DNA from: Sphingomonas oligophenolica
GTDB lineage: Bacteria; Pseudomonadota; Alphaproteobacteria; Sphingomonadales; Sphingomonadaceae
DNA length: 64,000 nt
Direction: 5' to 3'
NCBI RefSeq assembly: GCF_006438955.1
Contig: NZ_RCZK01000010.1
Location: 25,722-89,721 of the forward strand
Part shown: piece after piece, positions 36,607 to 43,768 of the stretch
Position numbering within the stretch: the first letter of the stretch is position 1
Layout of the letters: every line of letters starts with the position of its first letter
Made by a program: the position numbers and the translations under genes
Notes under the pieces: generated by a model
What the model was told of the DNA's origin: nothing
Database searches by the model: none
What the model saw: only the letters and a program-made list of their open reading frames with translations

Positions 36607-37137
36607 ATGGACAGAACCGTTCGCCAAGCCCTTGCCGATCTTCGCGCCTCGCTAGAGGTTCGGATCGCGGATGCGCGCCGGGAGATCGAGGTGTTGGAGG
36701 CTGAGCTTGCAGATACGAGGACAGCGGAAAAGGCGCTAATGCCCAAGGTTGAGCGCCTAGAGGCGCGCGGGCACGGGGCCAGCCAATTCGCCCTTAGTTA
36801 TTGGTCGAAACAGGCGGTCAAGCCGATCCGCGATCTAACGATGAAGGAGCTAGTCCGTAAGGCGCTGGCGGAACAGTTCCCGAACGGCGCAACGGCTAGA
36901 ATGATGTTGGACTTCTTCCACAACGCGTGGGGGCGCACCGATATCATTCGATCCAGTTTTAGCCCTCAGCTCTCGCGGATGAAGGGCGATGAAGAAATCA
37001 TATTGGAGGGGATGGTCTGGAAGCTCGCGGCTACCGCTGAGCAAGCCGACAATCCCGGCGCGCTAGCGCCCAACGAGAATGAGCCGCCCAACGGGAAGCC
37101 CGCGGACGGCTCAGAAACCGCGCTAGCCGCGCAATAG
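36607..37137 (+). CDS. Passenger gene: coiled-coil protein with a possible winged-helix domain
   Basis: 176 residues, not recognised. Residues ~1-55 form a charged heptad helix (ASLEVRIADARREIEVLEAE). Residues ~75-145 have the order helix-helix-strand (DLTMKELVRKALAEQF, ATARMMLDFFHNAWG, SFSPQLSRMKGDEEI), which is compatible with a winged helix. The tail is a Pro, Asn and Ala-rich linker. It lies inside the IS1595 element, directed against the transposase. No ribosome site is obvious before the ATG. Confidence 0.6.
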   Translation: MDRTVRQALADLRASLEVRIADARREIEVLEAELADTRTAEKALMPKVERLEARGHGASQFALSYWSKQAVKPIRDLTMKELVRKALAEQFPNGATARMMLDFFHNAWGRTDIIRSSFSPQLSRMKGDEEIILEGMVWKLAATAEQADNPGALAPNENEPPNGKPADGSETALAAQ

Positions 37138-37213
37138 AAGGAGACCACAGGAATGTTCGACCATTCCGCAGGGTGGCGGGGGTTACAGCCCCTTAGCTAC
37201 CCGTTGCTCTTGT

Positions 37214-37265
37214 TAAGGAGCTAGTGGACGCCGTGGCCGGGATCGCTCTCGGTCACGGCTCCTTA
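37214..37265. repeat. Two-part hairpin in the IS1595 passenger region
   Basis: TAAGGAGC pairs with GCTCCTTA at the two edges, and GCCGTG pairs with CACGGC inside, separated by a bulge of about 10 bases. CCTTAGCTAC also occurs at 37191 and 37261. It lies between two passenger genes, just upstream of the 37308 gene. It could be a structured leader; this is inference. Confidence 0.5.
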
Positions 37266-37307
37266 GCTACGCGAATCTATCGAATCCGTCAACAAAAGGA
37301 GCCTCTC

Positions 37308-37466
37308 ATGGCTAAATCACCACCGTCTCGCCAGACCTCCTCGAAGGTCTCCACAGTTGCATCCGGCATCCTGTCGGGCGCGATCAAGCCAACGCCTGCA
37401 CAGATGCGGAGCGTTGCCGCTTCCGCTTTGGGGCAGGATCAGACACCCGGACAGCGCCGGAAGTAA
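37308..37466 (+). CDS. Passenger gene: very small Ser/Lys/Ala-rich protein
   Basis: 52 residues from an ATG with an AAAGGAG site 7 bases upstream. Sequence is hydrophilic: MAKSPPSRQTSSKVSTVASG, then PTPAQMRSVAASALGQDQTP. Short proteins of this wording recur in sphingomonad mobile DNA, from memory; no function is known. Its 3' end overlaps the convergent gene at 37384-37707. Confidence 0.6.
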   Translation: MAKSPPSRQTSSKVSTVASGILSGAIKPTPAQMRSVAASALGQDQTPGQRRK

Positions 37467-37707
37467 CATCCGGCTCATCTAGGTGAGTGACGCGTAGGAC
37501 GCAGCGTGTGGGTATCTGGATCACTCCAGACACTTGCATGCTGCGTTCGTCGTTGATGGCCCCCATATTCGGGGCAAGGGCCTTCATGTCGTCATCGTCG
37601 CGTATCATCCATCCGACCGAAGCGCAGAGAATGATGCCTGGGGCTTCGAAAGATGCTAGGTAGGACCACGCCGGAATGGGTTGCGCGCTGTCTTCCCATT
37701 CGATCAT
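37384..37707 (-). CDS. Passenger gene: small protein of unknown function
   Basis: 107 residues: MIEWEDSAQPIPAWSYLASF, then CASVGWMIRDDDDMKALAPN and QVSGVIQIPTRCVLRVTHL. The layout (an IEW start, SVGW, LAPN, GVIxIP) is one I associate with small hypothetical proteins of alphaproteobacterial phage and islands. Mostly beta. The ATG overlaps, back to back, an ATG on the opposite strand. Function unknown. Confidence 0.6.
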   Translation of the reverse strand: MIEWEDSAQPIPAWSYLASFEAPGIILCASVGWMIRDDDDMKALAPNMGAINDERSMQVSGVIQIPTRCVLRVTHLDEPDVTSGAVRVSDPAPKRKRQRSASVQALA

Positions 37708-37723
37708 GACGAGAGGACACGCA

Positions 37724-37918
37724 TTGGAACGGGTCACGTTATCAGCCGCATTGGCGGCGGGGGACTTAGAGCCCTTCATCCGGCAAGCCGAACGCGACGG
37801 GGCGTTGGAGGTTGACGAGACCTTGTTCGGCGACCGTTTGTCAGCGCTCATCAAAGCGCCCCTACCAGCAGGTCGAACATCCCGTTCACGCGCTCGCGAT
37901 GGTTCGCACGGAAAGTGA
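37724..37918 (+). CDS. Passenger gene: small helical protein
   Basis: 64 residues from a TTG at 37724 that has a GAGAGGA site 8 bases upstream; an in-frame ATG at 37706 is an alternative. Reads ERVTLSAALAAGDLEPFIRQ, then EVDETLFGDRLSALIK. Small helical proteins of this kind accompany phage or transposon genes in related genomes, from memory. The 3' end runs 68 bases into the end of the convergent transposase gene, so it lies close to that gene's terminus. Confidence 0.5.
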   Translation: MERVTLSAALAAGDLEPFIRQAERDGALEVDETLFGDRLSALIKAPLPAGRTSRSRARDGSHGK

Positions 37919-38756
37919 ACTCGTCCAAATAGCGTTGTAGATGTTTAGGGCTGATCGCGACGTGGGTTGACCGAACCGACGCCTTGAACAGCCGCCAGAA
38001 GCCTTCCACGCTGTTGACGTGGTGTTGCGCCTTGTGGCCGTAATCGTAGTAGCTCCATTCCTTCTTACCATGGCTAACGGTGCCGTGCTGGTAGCCGTCG
38101 CCAGTGAGTAAGCCGTAGGACATAAGCTCGTCGGTCGAGACGATCGAACCGGGCTCCACGTTGTCGAGAACGACCTCGCGGAGCGTCACCTTCTTCACGT
38201 TCGGGATGACCTTGGCGACCGTGCGGCCTTCGCGCTCGATCAGGCCCATCACGATCGTTTTGCCGGGTGCGCCGCGACCGCGCTTGCCGCCATGCGAGCG
38301 ACCACCGACGTAGGCCTCGTCAGCCTCGATATGGCCGGACAGCAGCGTGTCGAAATGGTCAGCCTTGGCGGTCAGCGTGCGAATTTGCATCCCGATCCGG
38401 TAGGCCGTTTTATACGTCACGCCGAGCTGGCGCTGTAGCTCTTTGCCGCTAACGCCGTGGCGCGTCGTGCAGAACAGATACATCGCATAGAACCACGAGA
38501 CGAGCGGGGTGCGCGTGTCGTGAAGGATGGTGTTGGCAGTCGGCGCGATCTGGAAGCGGCACTCGGGACACGCATAGACGCGGCGCTCGCGCAGCTTGTG
38601 GAACGTGACGCCAACCGAACCGCAATCGGGGCAATCCATCGTCGTGCCACCAAAGCGCACGGCCATAATGTGGGTCAGGCACGCATCCTCATCCGGGAAG
38701 CGCGCGAAGAACTCACGAACCGAAAGGGCGGGCGATGCGGAGGGCGACTTGCTCAT
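37851..38756 (-). CDS. IS1595-family (ISXO2-like) transposase
   Basis: 301 residues. An N-terminal zinc ribbon, CPDCGSVGV ... YACPECRFQ, precedes the ISXO2-type DDE domain: SGHIEADEAYVGGRSHGGKR (first Asp), GSIVSTDELMSYG (second Asp) and HHVNSVEGFWRLFKASVR (acidic third residue). The frame is intact, ends FDLLVGAL and starts 48 bases inside the right end of the element, so the element may still be mobile. Confidence 0.93.
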   Translation of the reverse strand: MSKSPSASPALSVREFFARFPDEDACLTHIMAVRFGGTTMDCPDCGSVGVTFHKLRERRVYACPECRFQIAPTANTILHDTRTPLVSWFYAMYLFCTTRHGVSGKELQRQLGVTYKTAYRIGMQIRTLTAKADHFDTLLSGHIEADEAYVGGRSHGGKRGRGAPGKTIVMGLIEREGRTVAKVIPNVKKVTLREVVLDNVEPGSIVSTDELMSYGLLTGDGYQHGTVSHGKKEWSYYDYGHKAQHHVNSVEGFWRLFKASVRSTHVAISPKHLQRYLDEFTFRANHRERVNGMFDLLVGAL

Positions 38757-38804
38757 GCATTCTAACTAGCCGAATGCGTAGGGTGGGTCAAGGGGATAAA
38801 CGGC

Positions 38805-38812
38805 TATATTAA
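38805..38812. repeat. Target-site duplication, right copy (TATATTAA)
   Basis: Second exact copy of the 8-bp duplication that flanks the IS1595 element; see 36460-36467. Confidence 0.92.
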
Positions 38813-38950
38813 AGCCCCACCTGTTGAGAGGTTCAATATGTGAACTCGCCAATTCGCACCCTCGAAGTTCATCTCAGTCGGTTGAAACAGCTTGTACCGC
38901 GGCATCGCGCGTAGATGATGTCCCTCATCAATTCGATTTGTGACTGACAT
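38805..38950 (-). pseudogene. PilZ-domain protein, N-terminal part (split by the IS1595 element)
   Basis: Starts at ATG 38950 (MSVTNRIDEGHHLRAMPRYK ...) and shows the start of a PilZ domain: LFQPTEMNFEGANWRVHILN, then LSTGGALI. The coding sequence runs into the element at 38804, where a TAG is formed. The remainder lies at 36231-36467. The gene is probably non-functional unless the element leaves precisely. Confidence 0.8.
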
Positions 38951-40182
38951 CCCTTCACGCCAACTGGCTGATTGCACGAAGCCGCGAGGGCCCCGCCGGT
39001 TCCGCTGAAAGAAGCCTAAGATGCTGTTAGGGATAAATTCTCGACTCCCGTCGCGTGATCCCGCGTTGTGACGCCTGATCAGGAGCGCTGGGCGGAGGCG
39101 CACGCCGTTCTCGAAATAAATGGAGACTTCGTGTTCACCTTCCTCGCCGAGCGGATTTGCGTCAACTATCTGAGGGCTTGCGGTCGCCCCCGACGAAGTG
39201 CAGCATGCAGCTGTCACTACGAGAAGAGCGCCCCGCCCCACTTCGCGTTGTAATGGTGCGGTGGTTTGCCACCAAATCGATAGGGTTTCTCCACCTTCGC
39301 GGTCTAGCAGGACAGCGAGGCGCTATTGCCTCACGGACAGCAGGACGCCCCGTCCTCGCGTATCTGGGGCGGGGCGTCTTGCCGGTTGATCCAAGCAGAT
39401 TGACGCAGCCACCGGGCGTGGCATCCTGGCGATAAGCAACAGTGGGTCGCGGCGGGGGCAGGCCATGGATGACGATCAAAGGGCGTCGGATAGACGACAG
39501 CAGCACGATCCCGGCTTTGCGTAGGCTGAGCCGCTATTAGGCGCCCCTGGGTCAGCGCATCCCGCCTGAGTGCGGGGCCACCCGTGCAACGGAGCGACGA
39601 TCATGTTTCACCTGCTCGAAAATTCAGCGCTGCAGCGCCGCGTCGAACTGCGTTCGGACCACGTCCGGCTCGGCATACCGCCTAGGTCGGAAAACGTCCC
39701 CCTGCAGTCGGCAAAAAGGAACCGGGAGCGGAGGGTAGAGAGCAGGGGAAGTGAGGATCAGGATAGAGCGGAAAAAAGCAGCAGGAACGCTGCCCGCGTC
39801 CATGGTCCTCCTTCGGAGCCTGTCATGAATATAGCAAGATTTAGACTGATGCCGCGGCAGCGTCGTCTCGCGAACAGCGGGCGGAGCGGAATAGCGATCA
39901 CACACGGTCAGGCGGGTCCGCCGCTGCCGTGCGGGATGGTGTTGTCGCGCGCCAGCTGGCATCGCCGCGTCGCGTTTCACTGTTCGGCCATAACCCAGCA
40001 AGGCCTTACGCTGACGCCTTTCTGAACCGGCGGCGGCCGATGCAGCGCTGCCTAGCGCGCCGCCATCAAGCGTCGATCCGCATCGATCGGATCGTCACCT
40101 CATCATCAAAAACGAGATTTCCGCGTCACTCGTCCCGGGAAACACCCGGTCGCGTCGACCAACCATCATCAGGAGAATCATC
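38951..40182. other. Gene-poor stretch upstream of the HUH/exonuclease unit
   Basis: About 1.2 kb. A GACGCCCC/GGGGCGTC hairpin is at 39344-39378. A + strand frame from ATG 39603 (MFHLLENSALQRRVELRSDH ...) to 40025 has a GGAGCG site but reads like chance sequence after ~40 codons. No confident gene. Confidence 0.35.
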
Positions 40183-40893
40183 ATGTCGATCCATCAACAA
40201 CGCCCTTTCAATGTTCAGCACGTCGTGCCCGACCGCGCCAATTCCGGTGAGGGGAAGCCGATCGAGCGCACCGCTGTCGCCAACTATCTCTACGTCAATC
40301 GCCTCGATGGCATCGATCGGTTCGGTGCGATGACGCGCTGGTCAGCGCGTACCGATCTGATCGCTGCCGGGCGGGTCGCGCCGCAACGCGCCGAGCATCC
40401 GCTGCTCGCAGGGGTGGGCTTGTGGCAGGCGATTGACGATGTCGGTCAGCGAATCCGGCCGGGCGAGTCAATCATGGCGCACGCGGTCGGCTCGCTCCCC
40501 GTGAACGAGGACCCCGAATACTGGCGCCAGCTCGTGGTTGGCTTCGCTGAGGATCATTTTGCCTCGCAGGGCATGGTTCTGGATTTTGCGATCCATTACG
40601 CGGCCGCCTGCGCGGATCGGCCCGAAATTCTGCCGCACGTACACCTGCTCGTTACCACGCGCGTTTTTGACCCGACCAGTGACCGGTTCGGAAAACGCCA
40701 GCAGACGTGGCTACGCACGCCCGATGCCTGCAAGGCGATGGCGGATCGATGGTTCGCAGCAACCGGGATCTATCCGCCCACCGGCGCAACGCCGTTCGGT
40801 CGCCAGCTGACCCGACTGGCCGAACTCGGTCGGCAGAACGAAACGGGTTCGGCGGCCATCATGCACCGCGTGGCGAGCTTGCGCGCCATCTGA
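40183..40893 (+). CDS. MobA/MobL-like HUH domain protein (stand-alone)
   Basis: 236 residues. The middle matches the relaxase core of the MobA/MobL family: AVGSLPVNEDPEYWRQLVVG, EDHFASQGMVLDFAIHY and LPHVHLLVTTR, the last giving the His-x-His metal site at about residues 152-154. Tyrosines in ANYLYVNR could be the nicking residue. The helicase or primase part of conjugative relaxases is missing and no mobilisation genes are near. A strong AGGAGA site precedes the ATG. First gene of a four-gene unit; possible roles are nicking, replication or DNA targeting. Confidence 0.72.
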   Translation: MSIHQQRPFNVQHVVPDRANSGEGKPIERTAVANYLYVNRLDGIDRFGAMTRWSARTDLIAAGRVAPQRAEHPLLAGVGLWQAIDDVGQRIRPGESIMAHAVGSLPVNEDPEYWRQLVVGFAEDHFASQGMVLDFAIHYAAACADRPEILPHVHLLVTTRVFDPTSDRFGKRQQTWLRTPDACKAMADRWFAATGIYPPTGATPFGRQLTRLAELGRQNETGSAAIMHRVASLRAI

Positions 40894-40939
40894 CCGGCAG
40901 CGGGAGCTTTCCCGTAATTCATCAATGAGGAGAAATACC

Positions 40940-41755
40940 TTGCGCATTCAACCGCGCCGGGACAATGGCCGACGTGCGCGGCCGATCCTGGCATATGATA
41001 TCGAAACGATCGCCCCCGCGCTTGAGGATGGGTCATTCCCGCCTTGGCCGACCCACCAGCCCGTCGCGGTCGGATTTGCCGAGGCGTGGGAACAGGGCGG
41101 CCAATGGCTGTTCGACATCGACGCGCTCGCCATTACCGAGGCTGTCACGAACGAGGCGGCAATGATCCGCGAGGCTGACCGTCGGATGGCGGGGGCAGGG
41201 GTGGTGACATCGTATAATGGTCGCCAGTTCGACGCGCTTGTCCTTCGCCTCGCGGCGCAGCGTCAGCGTTTGTGGGACTGCAAGGCGCTCGCCGATCGCG
41301 CCGCCTCCAAGCGGTTCGGCGGTGAGCATCTCGATCTCGCCGACGCTTATTCGAGCTTTGGCCGGAAAGTGTCGCTTGCATCGATCGCCGATGAGCTTGG
41401 CATTGCTGTGAAAACCGATGTTGCGGGCGGCGATGTCGGCCAGCTCTGGGAGGCGGGGGAGACCGAACGGATCCGCCGCTATGTCATGGAAGATGCGGTT
41501 GCGACGCTGTGCGTGTATTTTGCATGGGTCGCCGCGCGCGCCGCCGACGAGACGCTCGTGACCCGGCCGCTGGCGGCCCTCGCTCGGCATATCGAGGCGC
41601 GTGCCGATCTCGAGCATCTGCAGCCTTTTCTGGACTGCCAGCTGATGTGGTGGGCACGCCCCCGCGCGATGAAGGCAGACATCGGCGCCGCGCTTTCGCG
41701 CATGACACATCGGCTCGCCCGAGAGGAGAGTGAACGCGCGTTCGCCACATCCTGA
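40940..41755 (+). CDS. DEDDy-type 3'-5' exonuclease
   Basis: 271 residues from a TTG with GAGGAG 7 bases upstream; an in-frame ATG at 40925 is possible. All exonuclease motifs are present: Asp20 and Glu22 in LAYDIETI, Asp98 in SYNGRQFDALVL, and Tyr181 with Asp185 in RRYVMEDAVATLC. The layout resembles the predicted PolB-like exonuclease family (PF10108 type). It would digest DNA or RNA from 3' ends. It follows the HUH gene by 46 bases. Confidence 0.82.
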   Translation: MRIQPRRDNGRRARPILAYDIETIAPALEDGSFPPWPTHQPVAVGFAEAWEQGGQWLFDIDALAITEAVTNEAAMIREADRRMAGAGVVTSYNGRQFDALVLRLAAQRQRLWDCKALADRAASKRFGGEHLDLADAYSSFGRKVSLASIADELGIAVKTDVAGGDVGQLWEAGETERIRRYVMEDAVATLCVYFAWVAARAADETLVTRPLAALARHIEARADLEHLQPFLDCQLMWWARPRAMKADIGAALSRMTHRLAREESERAFATS

Positions 41756-41786
41756 CGCCGAACGCGTCCGTCGTCCCACCCGCATC

Positions 41787-41828
41787 GGCCCGGTCATCCC
41801 CGCGATGGCCGGGCCATTTTCGTTTTTT
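41787..41828 (+). terminator. Terminator-like hairpin inside the four-gene unit
   Basis: GGCCCGG (41787-41793) pairs with CCGGGCC (41809-41815). The stem extends inward through CATC and GATG, and a T-rich tract (ATTTTCGTTTTTT) follows. It looks like an intrinsic terminator between the active and the inactive exonuclease-like genes; the ribosome site of the next gene directly follows. Partial read-through or attenuation would set the ratio of upstream to downstream products. Confidence 0.8.
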
Positions 41829-41840
41829 GAAGGATTTATC

Positions 41841-42533
41841 ATGACCAATGATACACTCGTGCTTGCAACCGCCTGTCTCAACCAATCCGAGATGCCCGAG
41901 CGAGCCGCGCGCACGCTGCTGGTCGGCGCTGCCATTCTCAATGTCCGCCATCGATTCGGCAGCTGGAGCTTCGATCTACAGTCGGATTCCACCACCGTTA
42001 CTGACAATCCGGCCGACACGATGCTCTGGCTCGGCGAGCGACTGCAATGCGCCGATGGACAACTGCTGCTGTGGCGCGGCGAAGACATTACCGTCCCTTC
42101 GCTGATCGCCGCCGCCGAGACGGCGCGTGACACGATCGCCGCCGTCACGCTGTTGCGCCGCCTGGCTGCTACCTTCACCGGCGAGGTGATCGACGTCGCG
42201 ACGGCGTTCGGCGGATCGAAGGCGACATCGTTCGATGCGATCGCTCACCGCCATGGCGTCGCGTTCGTGCCGATGACCCGAACCGATCTCGCCGAGGCGC
42301 ATCGGCTCGGAAATCATGGGGACATCCGCGCGCATCTCGAAGCGCGGGCCAAGGCGATGTGGCAGTTGTGGCTGCCCGGCGTGCCGGACGATGACAGCGT
42401 GCGCTCGGCCACTCACGCGTGGCTCTTCGAATCGGATGCGCAGGCGCAGCGATTATTTTGCTCGTCGAAGGAAAGGCCCGCACTGGACGCTGTTCCTTCC
42501 AGCCCATTGGCGCTGGAGGCGAAGCATGACTGA
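41841..42533 (+). CDS. Degenerate exonuclease-like protein (catalytic residues lost)
   Basis: 230 residues after a GAAGGA site. By eye it aligns along its length to the exonuclease encoded upstream: VIDVATAFGGSKATSFDAIA with the LDLADAYSSFGRK region, and GDIRAHLEARAKAMWQLWL with the ERIRRYVMEDAVATLCVYF region. The DIE motif reads LAT, the NGRQFD motif reads GEDITVP, and the Tyr and Asp of the last motif are Leu and Ala. It is probably a non-catalytic partner or regulator. I know of no named family. Confidence 0.65.
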   Translation: MTNDTLVLATACLNQSEMPERAARTLLVGAAILNVRHRFGSWSFDLQSDSTTVTDNPADTMLWLGERLQCADGQLLLWRGEDITVPSLIAAAETARDTIAAVTLLRRLAATFTGEVIDVATAFGGSKATSFDAIAHRHGVAFVPMTRTDLAEAHRLGNHGDIRAHLEARAKAMWQLWLPGVPDDDSVRSATHAWLFESDAQAQRLFCSSKERPALDAVPSSPLALEAKHD

Positions 42534-43521
42534 GAACTATTACAGCGTCATGAGGCGGTATGACGAAGACGGCGAGCCCACGTTCCGTTACTGCATCCCA
42601 TCCACCGCCTATATTCGGCCATGTGCGAAGATAGCAGGTGATGCAGCCTCGGACGGTGCCGGGCTGAACAGCATCGCTGACCGATATGCGGCGCTGACAA
42701 CCGAGCTTCCGCTTGCTGGTGCTGCGATCATGGGCAACGATGCATCGGGCGAGATCGCGCTGATTGCTCGGTTGCGTGCCGCAGCGCCATGGCTCGAGCC
42801 GGCAATCGCGAGTATCGAACGCCACCTGCTGATCCAGAACTGGGCAGGGCGCCCATGGATCGCATGGCGTCCGCTGTGCCTGGTCGGGCCGCCGGGATGC
42901 GGCAAAAGCTATTTTGCCCGGCTCATCGCCGAAGCGACCGATGCTGGATCTGGGGTTCTCGATCTGGCCGGCACGTCGGACAACCGGACGCTGGAAGGTA
43001 CTGCTCGTGGTTGGACCAGCGCGCAGCCGTGCTGGCCTGCGCTGATGATGAGTCAGGCGCGCACTGTTAATCCGGTCCTGGTACTGGAAGAAGTCGAGAA
43101 GTTCGCTGGCGACGGTCAGAATGGCAATCCGCTCGCAACACTGCTCACGATGATTGAAGCAGAGACCGCGAAGCATTACTGGGATAGGTGCCTGCTTGCC
43201 GAGATAGATCTCAGCCATATCTGCTGGATCCTCACCTGCAACGATTCCGCAATGCTGCCGGCGGTGCTGCGTGCGCGGCTCGATATCATCACAGTGGAAG
43301 GACCGGGAATCGAGCATTTTGACGTGCTATACACCACGATCGGTTCTAACCTTGCCAAACGGTGGGGCGTCCCGGCGGCAGCAATTCCGGCGCTGCCGCC
43401 GCGAGCCATTCGAGTTCTTCGCGCTACGTTTGCGCAAAAACGATCCGTTCGCAGTCTGCGGCAGAACATCGAACAACTGATGGCAGCGGCGATCCCGCGT
43501 GACCGCGGCCCTACCCACTAA
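42526..43521 (+). CDS. AAA+ ATPase, Lon-like module without protease domain
   Basis: 331 residues; the ATG overlaps the preceding stop by 8 bases. Walker A LVGPPGCGKSYFARLIAEAT at about residues 119-138, Walker B VLVLEEVEKF (Glu in place of the usual Asp), then NPLATLLTMIEAETAKHYWD, sensor 1 WILTCND and an Arg finger in LRARLDI. The order and wording follow the AAA+ domain of Lon, but no Lon N-terminal or Ser-Lys protease part is present. It could remodel or load the HUH or exonuclease proteins. Confidence 0.82.
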   Translation: MTENYYSVMRRYDEDGEPTFRYCIPSTAYIRPCAKIAGDAASDGAGLNSIADRYAALTTELPLAGAAIMGNDASGEIALIARLRAAAPWLEPAIASIERHLLIQNWAGRPWIAWRPLCLVGPPGCGKSYFARLIAEATDAGSGVLDLAGTSDNRTLEGTARGWTSAQPCWPALMMSQARTVNPVLVLEEVEKFAGDGQNGNPLATLLTMIEAETAKHYWDRCLLAEIDLSHICWILTCNDSAMLPAVLRARLDIITVEGPGIEHFDVLYTTIGSNLAKRWGVPAAAIPALPPRAIRVLRATFAQKRSVRSLRQNIEQLMAAAIPRDRGPTH

Positions 43522-43768
43522 TAGCCGCGGCGGGCTAATGATGCTATCGCGTGCGGTGTAACAGATGCCGTTATCGGTTAGCTACTCGATCGGTTCGGGC
43601 ACCCGGCCCACCCGTCAAGCGGTGCTCATTAGTCGCGACCACCAGGTCCTTGACGTCCTCGGCGGTGATGCCGGCCGTCGCCACGCAACGAAACGATATG
43701 GAGCGGCGGATCGTCGCGGGCGGATATTCACTGATCAGGAAGGGGAGCCGCTTCGACCGCATTCGTGA
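43522..43768. other. Short gap between the accessory unit and rfbA
   Basis: About 250 bases at the 3' ends of two convergent genes. No T-rich terminator was found; a minus-strand frame containing AGITAEDVKDLVVATNEHRL is open for ~63 codons but has no support as a gene. Confidence 0.35.

Larger units (their letters stand above)
36468..38804 (-). mobile_element. IS1595-family insertion element with four passenger genes
   Basis: 2,337 bp. Left end starts GCCGTTTATCCCCTACAC and the inverted right end GCCGTTTATCCCCTTGAC; the first 14 bases are identical and 20 of the first 23 match. A perfect 8-bp duplication TATATTAA flanks it. It codes for one intact transposase at the right end and has about 1.3 kb of extra DNA with four plausible small genes (36607, 37308, 37384 and 37724). 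It sits in a PilZ gene. Everything needed for mobility looks intact. Confidence 0.9.

Noticed and set aside
39603..40025. 140-codon frame before the HUH gene
   Set aside because: It has a start and a ribosome site, but composition beyond the first ~40 codons is not protein-like and no motif is present.
43571..43762. Minus-strand frame with AGITAEDVKDLVVATNEHR
   Set aside because: Short, without ribosome site, next to the 3' end of rfbA; not recognisable.
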